64,000 nucleotides of DNA from Nocardia speluncae NBRC 108251 (GCF_001613245.1 NZ_BDBZ01000030.1:94299-158298), one strand, 5' to 3'. Positions 16,866 through 25,732 are shown, counted from the stretch's first letter. Notes: a model not told the origin generated them from the letters alone. Made by a program: numbers and translations.

Positions 16866-17405
16866 ATGGCAGCACAGCGCTCGGGCACGAACCGTTCGAC
16901 GTCGGACGATGATTACGACGTCGAGGGGTTCGCGGTGGCCGTTGTCCGGGAAGACGGTACATGGAAATGCAGTCCGCTGACCACGGCCGCGCTCACCACA
17001 CTGTCCGCCGCGGAGAACGAGCTGAAAGCACTCCGCTCCTCTGGTGCGGTTTTCGGACTCCTGGATGTCGACGACGAATTCTTCATCGTGGTCCGGCCCG
17101 CCCCCAGCGGCACTCGGTTGCTGGTGTCGGACGCGACCGCGGCGATCGACTACGACATCGCGGCAGATGTTCTGGAGGAATTGAATATCGAGATCCCCGA
17201 TATCGACCCCGACGATCTGGACGATACGGAGCCGTGGGAGGAAGGTGACCTCGGTGTTCTGGCCGATCTGGGTCTCCCCGAACCGGTATTCAGTGTGATC
17301 CTCGCCGAAACCGACCTCTACCCGGACGAGCAGCTCGCGATGATCGCCGAACGGCTCGGGTTCGCCTCGGAGTTCTCCGCGGTGCTCGACAAACTGCCAC
17401 GCTGA
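16866..17405 (+). CDS. tRNA adenosine deaminase-associated protein
   Basis: A 179-residue acidic protein, homologue of Rv3753c, which is regularly encoded next to tadA in actinobacteria and named after that position. Conserved parts include YDVEGFAVAVVREDGTWKC, LLDVDDEFFIVVRP and LAETDLYPDEQLAMIAERLG. Residues ~115-145 are very Asp/Glu-rich (DIDPDDLDDTEPWEEGDLG). Its stop is 1 bp before the tadA GTG, so the two are co-transcribed. Biochemical role is unknown; an effect on TadA is inference from the constant linkage. Confidence 0.88.
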   Translation: MAAQRSGTNRSTSDDDYDVEGFAVAVVREDGTWKCSPLTTAALTTLSAAENELKALRSSGAVFGLLDVDDEFFIVVRPAPSGTRLLVSDATAAIDYDIAADVLEELNIEIPDIDPDDLDDTEPWEEGDLGVLADLGLPEPVFSVILAETDLYPDEQLAMIAERLGFASEFSAVLDKLPR

Positions 17406-17406
17406 A

Positions 17407-17880
17407 GTGAGTGGCCGGCTCTCCGATACCGAGATGGTGCGGGCGGCGCTGGCCGCCGCCGGCACCGCCGATCCGCGTGACGTACCGGTCGGTGCGGTGG
17501 TGTTCGACAGCCGGGGCAGTGAGCTGGCCCGCGCCGTCAACGCGCGCGAAGCCACCGGCGACCCCACCGCGCACGCCGAGGTAGTGGCGCTGCGGCGGGC
17601 CGCCGCCGTCCACGGCGACGGCTGGCGGCTCACCGGAACCACCCTGGCGGTAACGCTCGAACCGTGCACGATGTGCGCCGGAGCCCTGGTCGCGGCGCGG
17701 GTGGATCGGCTGCTGTTCGGTGCGTGGGAGCCCAAGACGGGTGCGGTGGGGTCGCTGTGGGACGTGGTCCGCGACCGCCGCCTCAATCACCGCCCCCAGG
17801 TTCGCGGAGGAATCCTGGAGGAGGATTGCGCGGCGATCCTCGACTCGTTCTTCCGTTCTCAGCGTCGACCCGGTTCATAA
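17407..17880 (+). CDS. tadA: tRNA-specific adenosine deaminase TadA
   Basis: TadA deaminates A34 to inosine in tRNA-Arg(ACG), a gene for which is in this window at 25733-25805. The 157-residue enzyme has the zinc/proton-shuttle motif HAEVVALRRAA (His and Glu) and the zinc cysteines in PCTMCAGAL. GAWEPKTGAVGSLWDVVRD and the C-terminal FFRSQRR are also typical. It starts with GTG, directly after the Rv3753c-like gene. Confidence 0.95.
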   Translation: MSGRLSDTEMVRAALAAAGTADPRDVPVGAVVFDSRGSELARAVNAREATGDPTAHAEVVALRRAAAVHGDGWRLTGTTLAVTLEPCTMCAGALVAARVDRLLFGAWEPKTGAVGSLWDVVRDRRLNHRPQVRGGILEEDCAAILDSFFRSQRRPGS

Positions 17881-17936
17881 GCGCAGTTCGAGGCCCGATT
17901 TAGAGGATCGGTGACCGGTCCGGTATCGTCACCTGC

Positions 17937-18027
17937 GGTGGCGTGTCCGAGCGGCCTAAGGAGCACGCCTCGAAAGCGTGTGAGGGGTAACCCCCCTCCG
18001 AGGGTTCAAATCCCTCCGCCACCGCCA
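17937..18027 (+). tRNA. tRNA-Ser(CGA)
   Basis: The acceptor stem GGTGGCG pairs with CGCCACC, with anticodon loop CTCGAAA (anticodon CGA) on stem CACGC/GCGTG, a long variable arm, T-arm GGGTTCAAATCCC, discriminator G and encoded CCA. Confidence 0.97.
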
Positions 18028-18028
18028 C

Positions 18029-18064
18029 AACCTCTGATCCGGGAAACCGGATCAGAGGTTTTTT
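18029..18064 (+). terminator. Intrinsic terminator after tRNA-Ser(CGA)
   Basis: A perfect 14-bp stem (AACCTCTGATCCGG with CCGGATCAGAGGTT) around a GAAA tetraloop is followed by a T-run. It begins 2 bases after the tRNA CCA and overlaps the 3' end of the minus-strand oxidoreductase gene. Confidence 0.93.
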
Positions 18065-18864
18065 CGTGCTTCCGTGAGGTTCGCCGCTACCGGTCGGTGG
18101 GTCCGTCGTGTTTGATGGCGTTCCAGATGTAGGGAACATGTGGGGTTCACCCGGGGCAGAGCGCGGGCTGCGGCTTCCTGCATGGGTGGGGGTCCGCAGA
18201 CGTAGACGGCGGCGCCCGGGTTCGCGCGGGCGAGTAGTTCGGCCATATCCGGACTGCCGAATCGGTCGTCGGGCCGGATCTCGGCGTCGGGCACCTGGTC
18301 TCGGAACGGCATGGAGTCGGCGGAGCGGCCGGTATAGATCAGTGTGCCGCGTGGTCCTGCCGCCCGCGCCATGGGCAGCAGCGCGGTGATACCCATACCG
18401 CCGGCGACGAAGAGGTAGTTGTCGGCATCGACGAACGGGTAGGTGTGGCGGGGGCCGTGGACGCGGAGAATATCGCCGCTGCGCAGGTTTTCGTGGATTT
18501 CGATCGATCCGCCGTTGCCGTGCGGCATGAGCCGTACGGCGATCCGGTAGGCGGATCGGTCGAGCGGATTGCCACACAGCGAGTACTGCCGCTGCCGGCC
18601 GGAGGGGAGGAAAACATCGAGGTGGGCGCCGGGAAGCCAGGCCGGTAAGGGATCTCCCTCGGGGTCGACCAGGACCACGGCAACGACATCGGCCGCTTCC
18701 CGCTGAATGGCGGCGACGACGAGCCGCCGGTTGAAACCGCTGTGCCAGAGCATTTTCGACCGCGGCAGCATCGGCGCCGGCCGATGCGTCACGAATATCG
18801 AGCGGCAGGCGTCCATTGCCGCGCCGATCATCTGTAGGCCGCGAGCCGGTGTCTGGGTGCCCAT
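18052..18864 (-). CDS. PDR/VanB-type ferredoxin reductase lacking the C-terminal 2Fe-2S domain
   Basis: The sequence matches phthalate dioxygenase reductase/VanB proteins: a flavin domain (GAHLDVFLPSGRQRQYSLCG, IEIHENLRSGDILRVHGPR) and an NAD domain (YLFVAGGMGITALLPMARA, YVCGPPPMQEAAARALP). Such proteins then continue with about 90 residues carrying the CX4CX2C plant-type ferredoxin cluster. Here homology stops after NPTCSLHLERH, and the frame ends about 20 residues later inside the terminator of tRNA-Ser(CGA). It would need a separate ferredoxin, or be non-functional. The ATG at 18864 is chosen; a TTG at 18912 is the upstream alternative. It is divergent from a TetR gene. Confidence 0.75.
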   Translation of the reverse strand: MGTQTPARGLQMIGAAMDACRSIFVTHRPAPMLPRSKMLWHSGFNRRLVVAAIQREAADVVAVVLVDPEGDPLPAWLPGAHLDVFLPSGRQRQYSLCGNPLDRSAYRIAVRLMPHGNGGSIEIHENLRSGDILRVHGPRHTYPFVDADNYLFVAGGMGITALLPMARAAGPRGTLIYTGRSADSMPFRDQVPDAEIRPDDRFGSPDMAELLARANPGAAVYVCGPPPMQEAAARALPRVNPTCSLHLERHQTRRTHRPVAANLTEARKNL

Positions 18865-18977
18865 CAGTTGTGCCCCATCGGCCGGGCCGGAAGACGCACC
18901 AGGGTGAAACAAGCGGCTGCTTGGGTGGTCTGCACCATTCGGCGAATGTACACGGCAACAGAATTAATGGCAATGTT

Positions 18978-18987
18978 GCAATATTGC
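18978..18987. promoter_or_regulatory. Short palindrome in the reductase/TetR intergenic region
   Basis: GCAATATTGC is a perfect 10-bp palindrome in an AT-rich stretch between the divergent reductase (18864) and TetR (19061) genes. TetR dimers often bind such sites; this one is shorter than usual and is offered only as a candidate operator. Confidence 0.35.
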
Positions 18988-19060
18988 GAGTGCAGGATAT
19001 GCGTTTTGCGTCCTGGCCGATAGGTGTTTGCGCCGAGGGCGCTCTTGCTAGCGTTATCTC

Positions 19061-19666
19061 ATGTCCGCCGCGTACACATCGTCCCCTGGGCTGCAGGATG
19101 GTATCGAAGCCCGCATTCTGGACGCGGCGTTGATCAGATTCGGCGAGTTCGGCGTCAAGAAGACCACCATCGAAGACATCGCCCGCCAGGCCGGCGTCGA
19201 CCGCGTCACGATCTACCGTCGCGTGGGCTCACGTGACGATGTGGTCCAGGCCGTGGTCAGCCGCGAGGTGGCCGCGGTACTCACGGAGGTCGATGCGATA
19301 TCCACTCGCCACGAAAGCCTCGAGGATATGGTCGCCGATATCTTCGTCACCATCCTCACCCGGTGGCGTGAACACGTTCTCGTCCGGCGCATGCTCGACG
19401 TGGAACCGGAGCGAATCCTGGAAAAACTCACCATCGAGGGCGGTCCGGTATTCGCGATGTCGGTCGCCGCCGCCCACACCGCCCTGTGCCGCGCCGCGGA
19501 CTCCGGCCTCCTCACCGAACCGGCCGACCTGCTCACCCGCGCGGAACTGGTGTGCCGGGTGGTGCATTCGTTCATCCTCTGCCCGTCCGGCCTGGTGCCG
19601 CTGGAGTCCGACGAGCAACTCGGCGAATTCGCCCGCACCTACGTGGTCCCGATGGTCACCGGCTGA
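19061..19666 (+). CDS. TetR family transcriptional regulator
   Basis: A 201-residue one-component repressor-type protein. The N-terminal helix-turn-helix is RILDAALIRFGEFGVKKTTIEDIARQAGVDRVTIYRRVGSRDD at about residues 17-60 (shown in part: TTIEDIARQAGVDRVTIYRR). The ligand domain is unassigned. Divergent orientation to the truncated reductase suggests it controls that gene and itself through the 196-bp spacer. A canonical ribosome binding site is not seen before the ATG. Confidence 0.9.
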   Translation: MSAAYTSSPGLQDGIEARILDAALIRFGEFGVKKTTIEDIARQAGVDRVTIYRRVGSRDDVVQAVVSREVAAVLTEVDAISTRHESLEDMVADIFVTILTRWREHVLVRRMLDVEPERILEKLTIEGGPVFAMSVAAAHTALCRAADSGLLTEPADLLTRAELVCRVVHSFILCPSGLVPLESDEQLGEFARTYVVPMVTG

Positions 19667-19765
19667 CAGCGCCGCAAATCGGCGGTGGTGTGGATTCGGC
19701 GGTCTCGGCGACAACCGCGCCCTACAGTACGGATTGTCTTGTAGCAGCCCTGGAGGTAACTCGGT

Positions 19766-20587
19766 ATGAGCACGGATGTCAGCGTCGTCGTAGGTGTCGG
19801 GGGAATGGGCCGTGCGATCGCCGCCCGGATCGGTAGCGGCCGGCACCTGGTGCTGGCCGATTTCGACGAACGCCTGCTGGCCGGGGCGGCCGAGCAGTTC
19901 ACCGAGCAGGGCTTCGAGGTGAGCACCCATCGGGTCGACGCCGGAGACCCGGCGTCCGTGGCCGAACTCGCGTCCGCGGCCGCCGCCGCCGGGCCGATCC
20001 GGCATCTTGTACACACCGCGGGGGTGTCGCCGGTGAAAGCCTCCACCGAGGCGATCGTCCGGGTCGATCTGTGCGGGGTCGCCTATGTGCTGGACGAGTT
20101 CGCGCCGCTGATGGCCCGCGGTGGCGCCGGTGTGGTGATCGCCAGTATGGCCGGCCATCTGGCGCAGCTCACCGCCGAACAAGAAGCCGAGCTTGCCGTC
20201 ACTCCGGCGACCGCGCTGGCCGGCCTTTCCTTCCTGCACCCGGAACCTGCACTGCCTCCGATGCTTGCCTACCCTGTTGCCAAGCGCGGAGCCATCATTC
20301 GTGTGCAGGCGGCGGCCGGCGCGTGGGGTCGCGCCGGTGCCCGGGTGAATTCGATCAGCCCGGGCGTGATCTCCACCGCGCAGGGCCGGGATGAACTTGC
20401 CGGGGAGTCCGGGGCGCGGATGCGGCAGATGATCGAACAATCCGCGACCGGGCGTATCGGTACCGCGGAAGATATCGCGGCGGCAGCCACGTACCTGCTG
20501 GACCCCGCCGCCGGCTTCGTCACCGGCACTGATCTGCTGGTCGACGGCGGAGTTGTCGCAACCATGCGCGCGGCGATGCGCAACTGA
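19766..20587 (+). CDS. SDR family oxidoreductase
   Basis: A 273-residue short-chain dehydrogenase with an unusual cofactor motif VVVGVGGMGRAIAARIG (three Gly spaced as G.GGMG) and LADFDERLL, suggesting NAD-type recognition by Asp. VHTAGVSPVKA stands in for NNAG, catalytic Tyr/Lys are in YPVAKRG, and VNSISPGVISTAQGRDE follows, with the C-terminal VTGTDLLVDGG. GGAGG sits upstream of the ATG (CTGGAGGTAACTCGGT). It is followed by an MFS transporter gene in the same direction 263 bp on. Substrate is unknown. Confidence 0.9.
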   Translation: MSTDVSVVVGVGGMGRAIAARIGSGRHLVLADFDERLLAGAAEQFTEQGFEVSTHRVDAGDPASVAELASAAAAAGPIRHLVHTAGVSPVKASTEAIVRVDLCGVAYVLDEFAPLMARGGAGVVIASMAGHLAQLTAEQEAELAVTPATALAGLSFLHPEPALPPMLAYPVAKRGAIIRVQAAAGAWGRAGARVNSISPGVISTAQGRDELAGESGARMRQMIEQSATGRIGTAEDIAAAATYLLDPAAGFVTGTDLLVDGGVVATMRAAMRN

Positions 20588-20850
20588 CCGCCGAGGGGGT
20601 TGCCCGTACAGCCCGAGGATGAACAGCGTCCGCTCGTGTCGTAGGTGGCGGGGACCCGAGCGCGGCGATCATCCGATCCAGGGCGTGGGCAGAACCGCTG
20701 CCGGGGCACAGTAGGCAGCCGCGGCGGTGCGGTCCGTTGCGCAGCCGGAAATCCCGCAGTCGGCTCCGAATCCCGCTTCCTACCTGCACACTGAGCATGC
20801 AGCGGCGCGGGCAGCACGCCGGCGCGCACTGCTGAACGGAGGAAGCACCA

Positions 20851-22209
20851 ATGTCCGAAACCACTACCGCGGACCCGGGCGTACCCGGCGAACCGGCGTC
20901 TTCGCGCGCGGAGACCCGCCGCGCCGTCTGGAATACGTTGCGCGGCTCGTCCGGCAATCTCGTCGAGTGGTACGACGTCTACGTCTACACGGTGTTCGCC
21001 TCGTACTTCGAAAGCCACTTCTTCGATTCGGGCGACAAGAATTCCACCGTCTACGTGTACGCGATCTTTGCCGTCACCTTCCTCATGCGCCCGGTGGGGT
21101 CGTGGTTCTTCGGCCGCTACGCCGATCGGTACGGCCGGCGCGCGGCGCTCACCTTCAGCGTTTCGCTCATGGCGGCGTGCTCACTGGTGATCGCGCTGGT
21201 GCCGGGCCGGGAGGTGATCGGCGTGGGCGCCGCGGCGATCCTGATCCTGTGCAGACTTGTGCAAGGATTCGCGACCGGTGGCGAGTACGGCACCTCGGCG
21301 ACCTACATGTCCGAGGCCGCCACCCGGGAACGCCGTGGTTTCTTCTCGTCCTTCCAGTACGTCACCCTCGTCGGTGGTCATGTGCTCGCCCAGCTCACCC
21401 TGCTGGTGCTGCAATTGTTCCTGGACAAGCAGGAAATCTCCGATTACGGCTGGCGTATCGCGTTCTTCATCGGCGGTATCGCCGCGGTGGTCGTGTTCTG
21501 GCTGCGCCGCAGTATGGACGAATCGCTCAGTACCGAGCAGCTCGAAGCTGTCCAGCGGGGTGAAGATTCCGAATCGGGATCGCTGCGGGAACTGGTCGGC
21601 AACCATTGGCGGCCGCTGGTGCTGTGCTTCCTGGTGACCATGGGTGGCACCCTCGCCTTCTACGTCTACAGCGTGAACGCCCCCGCCATGATCAAGACCG
21701 CCTTCGGGGACCGGGGTATGACGGCCACGTGGATCAACCTGACGGGATTGATCTTCCTCATGCTCTTGCAGCCGGTCGGCGGGATGATCAGCGATAAGGT
21801 CGGCCGCAAACCCGTACTGGTGTTCTTCGGTGTCGGCGGTGTCGCCTACACCTGGTTCCTGATCAGTTATCTGCAGGACGCGACATCGGTCGCGGCGACC
21901 CTGCTGGTGACCGGGATCGGCTACATCATCCTGACCGGTTACACCTCCATCAACGCCATCGTCAAAGCCGAACTGTTCCCGTCACATATCCGTGCCCTGG
22001 GGGTGGGTGTCGGGTACGCGCTGGCGAATTCGGCGTTCGGCGGTACCGCGCCGGTGATCTACCAGGCCGCGAAGAACGGGGGCCACGTGACCTTGTTCAT
22101 CGTGTACGTGACCGTAGTCGTCTTCGCGTCGCTGCTCGTGTACGTCTTCGCCTTGAAGAACAAGAGCGAAACGGCACTCGACCGGGAGCAGGGCAGCGCC
22201 TTCCGGTAG
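20851..22209 (+). CDS. MFS transporter, metabolite:H+ symporter type (KgtP/ShiA-like)
   Basis: A 452-residue, 12-helix transporter. The opening GNLVEWYDVYVYTVFASYFE and the loop RPVGSWFFGRYADRYGRRAAL between helices 2 and 3 are characteristic of the metabolite:H+ symporter family that carries 2-oxoglutarate, proline/betaine, shikimate or citrate. SEAATRERRGFFSSFQY and the second-half motif GMISDKVGRKPVL are also present. The ribosome binding site GGAGGAAG sits a few bases before the ATG. The substrate cannot be told from sequence; a carboxylate is likely by family. Confidence 0.9.
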   Translation: MSETTTADPGVPGEPASSRAETRRAVWNTLRGSSGNLVEWYDVYVYTVFASYFESHFFDSGDKNSTVYVYAIFAVTFLMRPVGSWFFGRYADRYGRRAALTFSVSLMAACSLVIALVPGREVIGVGAAAILILCRLVQGFATGGEYGTSATYMSEAATRERRGFFSSFQYVTLVGGHVLAQLTLLVLQLFLDKQEISDYGWRIAFFIGGIAAVVVFWLRRSMDESLSTEQLEAVQRGEDSESGSLRELVGNHWRPLVLCFLVTMGGTLAFYVYSVNAPAMIKTAFGDRGMTATWINLTGLIFLMLLQPVGGMISDKVGRKPVLVFFGVGGVAYTWFLISYLQDATSVAATLLVTGIGYIILTGYTSINAIVKAELFPSHIRALGVGVGYALANSAFGGTAPVIYQAAKNGGHVTLFIVYVTVVVFASLLVYVFALKNKSETALDREQGSAFR

Positions 22210-22234
22210 CTCCCTGCGGGCGCTGCGCCACCGA

Positions 22235-22277
22235 AACCGCCACCCGGGCCGGATAATATGGGGCCCGGGTGGCGGTT
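22235..22277. terminator. Bidirectional terminator
   Basis: A perfect 16-bp stem (AACCGCCACCCGGGCC and its complement) around an 11-base AT-rich loop, located between the convergent MFS and TetR genes. Confidence 0.85.
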
Positions 22278-22285
22278 CTGCTGTG

Positions 22286-22867
22286 TCAGAGAGGCATACC
22301 GTTCTCCAGGAACTCCAGCGCCTCGTTGACGATGACATAGATGTCCTCGTCGTTGTCCACTGCACGCAGATAGGCCATCACCGCCACACCCGCGACGGCG
22401 CCGGTCCAGTACCGGACCAGTGGATCATCGGGCTGCCGGCCCACACGTCGAGCGAAAGCTTCGATGAACGGCGGCATATCCGTCTCGATCTTCGTGACCA
22501 CGGCCGCGCGGAGCTCCGGCACGGTGGCGATGAGTTTCATCCGGGTGGTTTCCAGCGCAGCCATATCGACGTCCGTGCTGTTCAAGACGCCGAGAATGGC
22601 GTTACGTGCTGCCTGCAACGGCGAGACACCGGCGGGCTCTGCGAGAAACTTCTCGAGGAATATGGGGTCCACGCGGTCGAACAGCACCGTATCCGGTTTG
22701 GCGGGGAAGTAGCGGAACAGCGTGCTCGGCGAGACCTCCGCTGCTGCCGCCACCTCCTCCAGTGTGGTGTTTGCGTACCCCTGCTCCTGGTAGAGGCGCA
22801 GTGCGTGATCCTGGATAGCTTCGCGCGTGCGCTTCTTCTTCAGTTCCCGCAGGCCACCGGTACTCAT
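22286..22867 (-). CDS. TetR family regulator, mmpL operon
   Basis: The protein has about 193 residues from the ATG at 22867 (MSTGGLRELKKKRTREAIQD). The DNA-binding domain is NTTLEEVAAAAEVSPSTLFRYFPAK near residues 30-55 (core TTLEEVAAAAEVSPSTLFRY). The C-terminal domain resembles the MftR-like/TetR_C group but is unassigned. Its start lies 4 bp after the mmpL stop, so it is the second gene of the mmpL-tetR operon and probably represses it through the dyad at 25096-25127. Confidence 0.88.
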   Translation of the reverse strand: MSTGGLRELKKKRTREAIQDHALRLYQEQGYANTTLEEVAAAAEVSPSTLFRYFPAKPDTVLFDRVDPIFLEKFLAEPAGVSPLQAARNAILGVLNSTDVDMAALETTRMKLIATVPELRAAVVTKIETDMPPFIEAFARRVGRQPDDPLVRYWTGAVAGVAVMAYLRAVDNDEDIYVIVNEALEFLENGMPL

Positions 22868-22871
22868 AGGA

Positions 22872-25079
22872 TCATTTTGCCGAACCCTCGACCGGCCGGC
22901 CAAACGAATGGGCGAGTTCCCCGGTGGTATCCGGCTCGGGTGCGCCGCGGAGATTGCGGCCCTCGACGTCCAGGTCCGGCAGGATCCGGTCCAGCCATTT
23001 CGGCAGCCACCACGCCTTGTCGCCGACCAGCGCGAGAACGGCCGGGACGATTGTCATCCGCACCAGGAACGCATCCACGGCGACCGCGGCCGCCAGCGCC
23101 ACACCGATCTGCACGATATCGCTCGCATCGCCGGAGGCGAATCCGGCGAAAACGCTCACCATGATGATCGCGGCAGCGGAAACCACCCGTGCCCCGTGCC
23201 CGAAACCGGCCCGGACCGCCGCGGTCGCCGAGGCGCCGTGCACGTACTCCTCCCGCATCCGGGTCACCAGGAACACCTCGTAATCCATGGCCAGCCCGAA
23301 CACCACACCGATGATGAAGATCGGCAGCATGCTCACCACGACGTCGGTGGTGTGGATGCCCAGCCATTCCAGCCAACCCCACTGGAAGACGGCCACCATG
23401 ACGCCGAAGGTCGCGCCCAGGCTGAGCAGGAAACCCACTGTCGCCTTGAGGGGGACGACAACCGAGCGGAACACGGTCATCAGCAGTACGAACGACAGGC
23501 CGACGACCACCAGGAGGTAGGTCAGCAGCGCGTCGGCCATCCGGTCGCTGAAATCGATGATGATGGCCGCGGTTCCGGTGACGGCGATCCGGGCGCCCAA
23601 ACCCTCGACCGTATCCGCGACGCTGCCGCGCAGCAGCTGCACCAGCTGCTCGGTTTCCTCGCTGTCCGGTCCGCCCCGCGGGACGACGCCGATGATCGCG
23701 GTATCACCGGCCGGGTTGAACTCCGGCGGCGCGGCCATGGTGACCCCTTCGGTCCCGGCCAATTCCGTCTGGACCCGCTGCGCGGTGTCGGTGGGATGCG
23801 CCGCGCCGGCCAGGTCGACGACGACCAGAAGCGGCCCGTTGAAGCCCGGACCGAAACCTTCGGAGATCGCGTCGTAGGCCTGGCGCTGGGTGGTGTGTTC
23901 CGGGTATGTCCCTTGGTCCGGGACGCCGAGCCGCAAGTCCAGCGCCGGAAGGGTCAGGATGCCGAGACCGAGCAGCGCGACGACGAGCGTTGTCACCGGC
24001 CGTCGCGTGGTCAGCGATGCCCAGCGCGGTGCCAGGGTGCGGCCGGTCGTGGCTTCCGTGGCCTGCTCGCGCCGCCCGCGCCGCAGTACCCGGCGCCCGG
24101 CGAATCCGAGGAGTGCCGGTAGGAGCGTGATCGCCACCAGTACGGCGACAGCCACGGTCACCGCCGCGGCGAGACCCATTTCGGTGAGCAGCCCGATACC
24201 GACCACGCTCAGTCCGGTCAGCGCGATCACCACGGTCATACCGGCGAAGAACACAGCGGAACCGGCCGTGGCCACCGCCCGTCCGATGGCGTCCTCGGGG
24301 TCGGGAGTCCGGGACAGTTCGTGGGTGTAGCGGGAGACGATGAACAGCGCGTAGTCGATACCGACGGCCAGCCCGAGCATGAGCGCCAGGATCGGAGTGG
24401 TGACACCGAGATCCAGGAATGCCGTCGCGGTCAGAATGCCCAGCAGGCCGACCATGACGCCGGTGATCCCGGCGATCAGCGACATCCCTGCGGCGGCCAG
24501 CGATCCGAGGGTTATCACCAGCACAACGGCGGCCACGAGCAGTCCGAGGAGTTCTTTGCTCACATCCGGCATCAGCTCCATCACATCGCCGCCCACCGCC
24601 GTGCGCAGATCGGCCGAACCGCTCCGTTCGACCAGTTCCATCAGCTCCTGACGGCTCGAATCACGCACTGCTTCGAAGGAGACCGCATAGGTCACCTCGG
24701 CGACGGCGATCCGCTGATCCGCGGAGATCAGCCCGTTTTGGAAGGGGCCTGTTACGGCCGCGACCTCTGATGCCCCGGCCGCCGCCTGCACCACCTCATC
24801 GATTTTCTGCCGCTGGGCGAGATCGGTCACCGTACCGTTCTCGGCGATGAACACGATCTGGGCCGACCCGCCGTCGAGCGGGAGTTCGGCGAACCGTTCC
24901 TCGAGTAGGTCGAAAGCTTCCTGAGATTGCGTACCGGGCAGGTTGAAGGTCGTCGCAGAGGGCGCGGCCAGGGTGGCCGCACCGACCCCCAGGACGGCGA
25001 CGAGGAGAGCCCAGGACAGGAGAACGAGTCGTCGAGCGCGGAAACTGAACCGCCCGATCCGATAGAGCAGGGCCGACAT
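22872..25079 (-). CDS. MMPL family RND transporter
   Basis: A 735-residue RND exporter with two repeats, each one helix, a periplasmic loop and five further helices. First repeat: RLVLLSWALLVAVLGVGAATL, then the loop, then GIDYALFIVSRYTHEL. Second repeat: VFGLAMDYEVFLVTRMREEY. The GIDYALFI and AMDYEVFL Asp-Tyr pairs in helices 4 and 10 are the proton-relay sites of MmpL proteins. It is shorter than lipid-exporting mycobacterial MmpL3 (no long cytoplasmic tail). The co-transcribed TetR points to a drug or lipid efflux function; the substrate is unknown. Confidence 0.92.
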   Translation of the reverse strand: MSALLYRIGRFSFRARRLVLLSWALLVAVLGVGAATLAAPSATTFNLPGTQSQEAFDLLEERFAELPLDGGSAQIVFIAENGTVTDLAQRQKIDEVVQAAAGASEVAAVTGPFQNGLISADQRIAVAEVTYAVSFEAVRDSSRQELMELVERSGSADLRTAVGGDVMELMPDVSKELLGLLVAAVVLVITLGSLAAAGMSLIAGITGVMVGLLGILTATAFLDLGVTTPILALMLGLAVGIDYALFIVSRYTHELSRTPDPEDAIGRAVATAGSAVFFAGMTVVIALTGLSVVGIGLLTEMGLAAAVTVAVAVLVAITLLPALLGFAGRRVLRRGRREQATEATTGRTLAPRWASLTTRRPVTTLVVALLGLGILTLPALDLRLGVPDQGTYPEHTTQRQAYDAISEGFGPGFNGPLLVVVDLAGAAHPTDTAQRVQTELAGTEGVTMAAPPEFNPAGDTAIIGVVPRGGPDSEETEQLVQLLRGSVADTVEGLGARIAVTGTAAIIIDFSDRMADALLTYLLVVVGLSFVLLMTVFRSVVVPLKATVGFLLSLGATFGVMVAVFQWGWLEWLGIHTTDVVVSMLPIFIIGVVFGLAMDYEVFLVTRMREEYVHGASATAAVRAGFGHGARVVSAAAIIMVSVFAGFASGDASDIVQIGVALAAAVAVDAFLVRMTIVPAVLALVGDKAWWLPKWLDRILPDLDVEGRNLRGAPEPDTTGELAHSFGRPVEGSAK

Positions 25080-25095
25080 GACAGCCTCTCTTTAG

Positions 25096-25127
25096 TGGAA
25101 GTCACTGTTTTTTGAGAGTAACTTCCA
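25096..25127 (-). promoter_or_regulatory. Candidate TetR operator upstream of mmpL
   Basis: TGGAAGT and ACTTCCA form a 7-bp inverted repeat separated by 18 bases, 17 bp upstream of the mmpL ATG. The inner bases CACT and AGAG extend the symmetry loosely. The position over the promoter of an mmpL-tetR operon makes it a likely repressor site. Confidence 0.5.
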
Positions 25128-25130
25128 TTT

Positions 25131-25690
25131 TGTGGCGAGGCAAGACCTCCCGAGCCGACCGGGCCTGGATTTCGGGGATTGCGTGAGCCTCGCGATCAGA
25201 GACGCATCCGTGCGTCCGAGCGGGTTACGCGGCGATCCGTAACGTGATCCCCCTTGGCGGTGGAGGGGCGCGGGAACACGATGCAGGCCACCAGTCAGCC
25301 GGGCCACGCGGCGGGAGGTCGCGCATTTGCACTGGTAGAACGGTTCGAATCGACCGAAATCGATTGTTCGGCAATCAGCGCAGCCGAAGCCGGGGGCGTC
25401 CTGGGGATGTGGCGCCCAATACGGGCCACCAGGCGGCAGGGCGGCGGGTAGAGAGGTCGTTATGGGATGACCTCGCGGTCACGGCCGAGGCATCGGCGTG
25501 TTCGAGCCCGCCGGAAGAGCTGCGGTCGGCGTTCGACGCGCAGTTCCGGGAATCGGTAGCGTCCCGAATAACACCGCTCGAGCGGGTGTAGCTACCGGGG
25601 GACCGCCCTGGATCGGCACGCCGGAGGAAAGTAAGGGCTCGTTTGTGCGGGCAAAGTATGGGATTCCGGTCTCTTCATCGAGACCACGAA
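25131..25690. other. Intergenic region without recognisable gene
   Basis: About 560 bp between the mmpL promoter and the tRNA-Arg terminator. Short open frames occur on both strands, but none has a ribosome binding site with recognisable protein features. It holds an imperfect hairpin (AGGTCGT with ATGACCT, about 25452-25474) and otherwise nothing I can name. Confidence 0.5.
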
Positions 25691-25726
25691 ACAGCCCCCG
25701 ATCCGCTTTCGCAGATCGGGGGCTGT
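25691..25726 (-). terminator. Terminator for tRNA-Arg(ACG)
   Basis: A perfect 13-bp stem (ACAGCCCCCGATC with GATCGGGGGCTGT) around a 10-base loop ends 7 bases downstream of the minus-strand tRNA-Arg gene. Confidence 0.85.
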
Positions 25727-25732
25727 TCTCTG

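Noticed and set aside
22827..24122. 431-codon plus-strand frame over the first mmpL
   Set aside because: Composition (Arg, His, Asp, Gln runs) and lack of homology show a shadow of the minus-strand MMPL gene.
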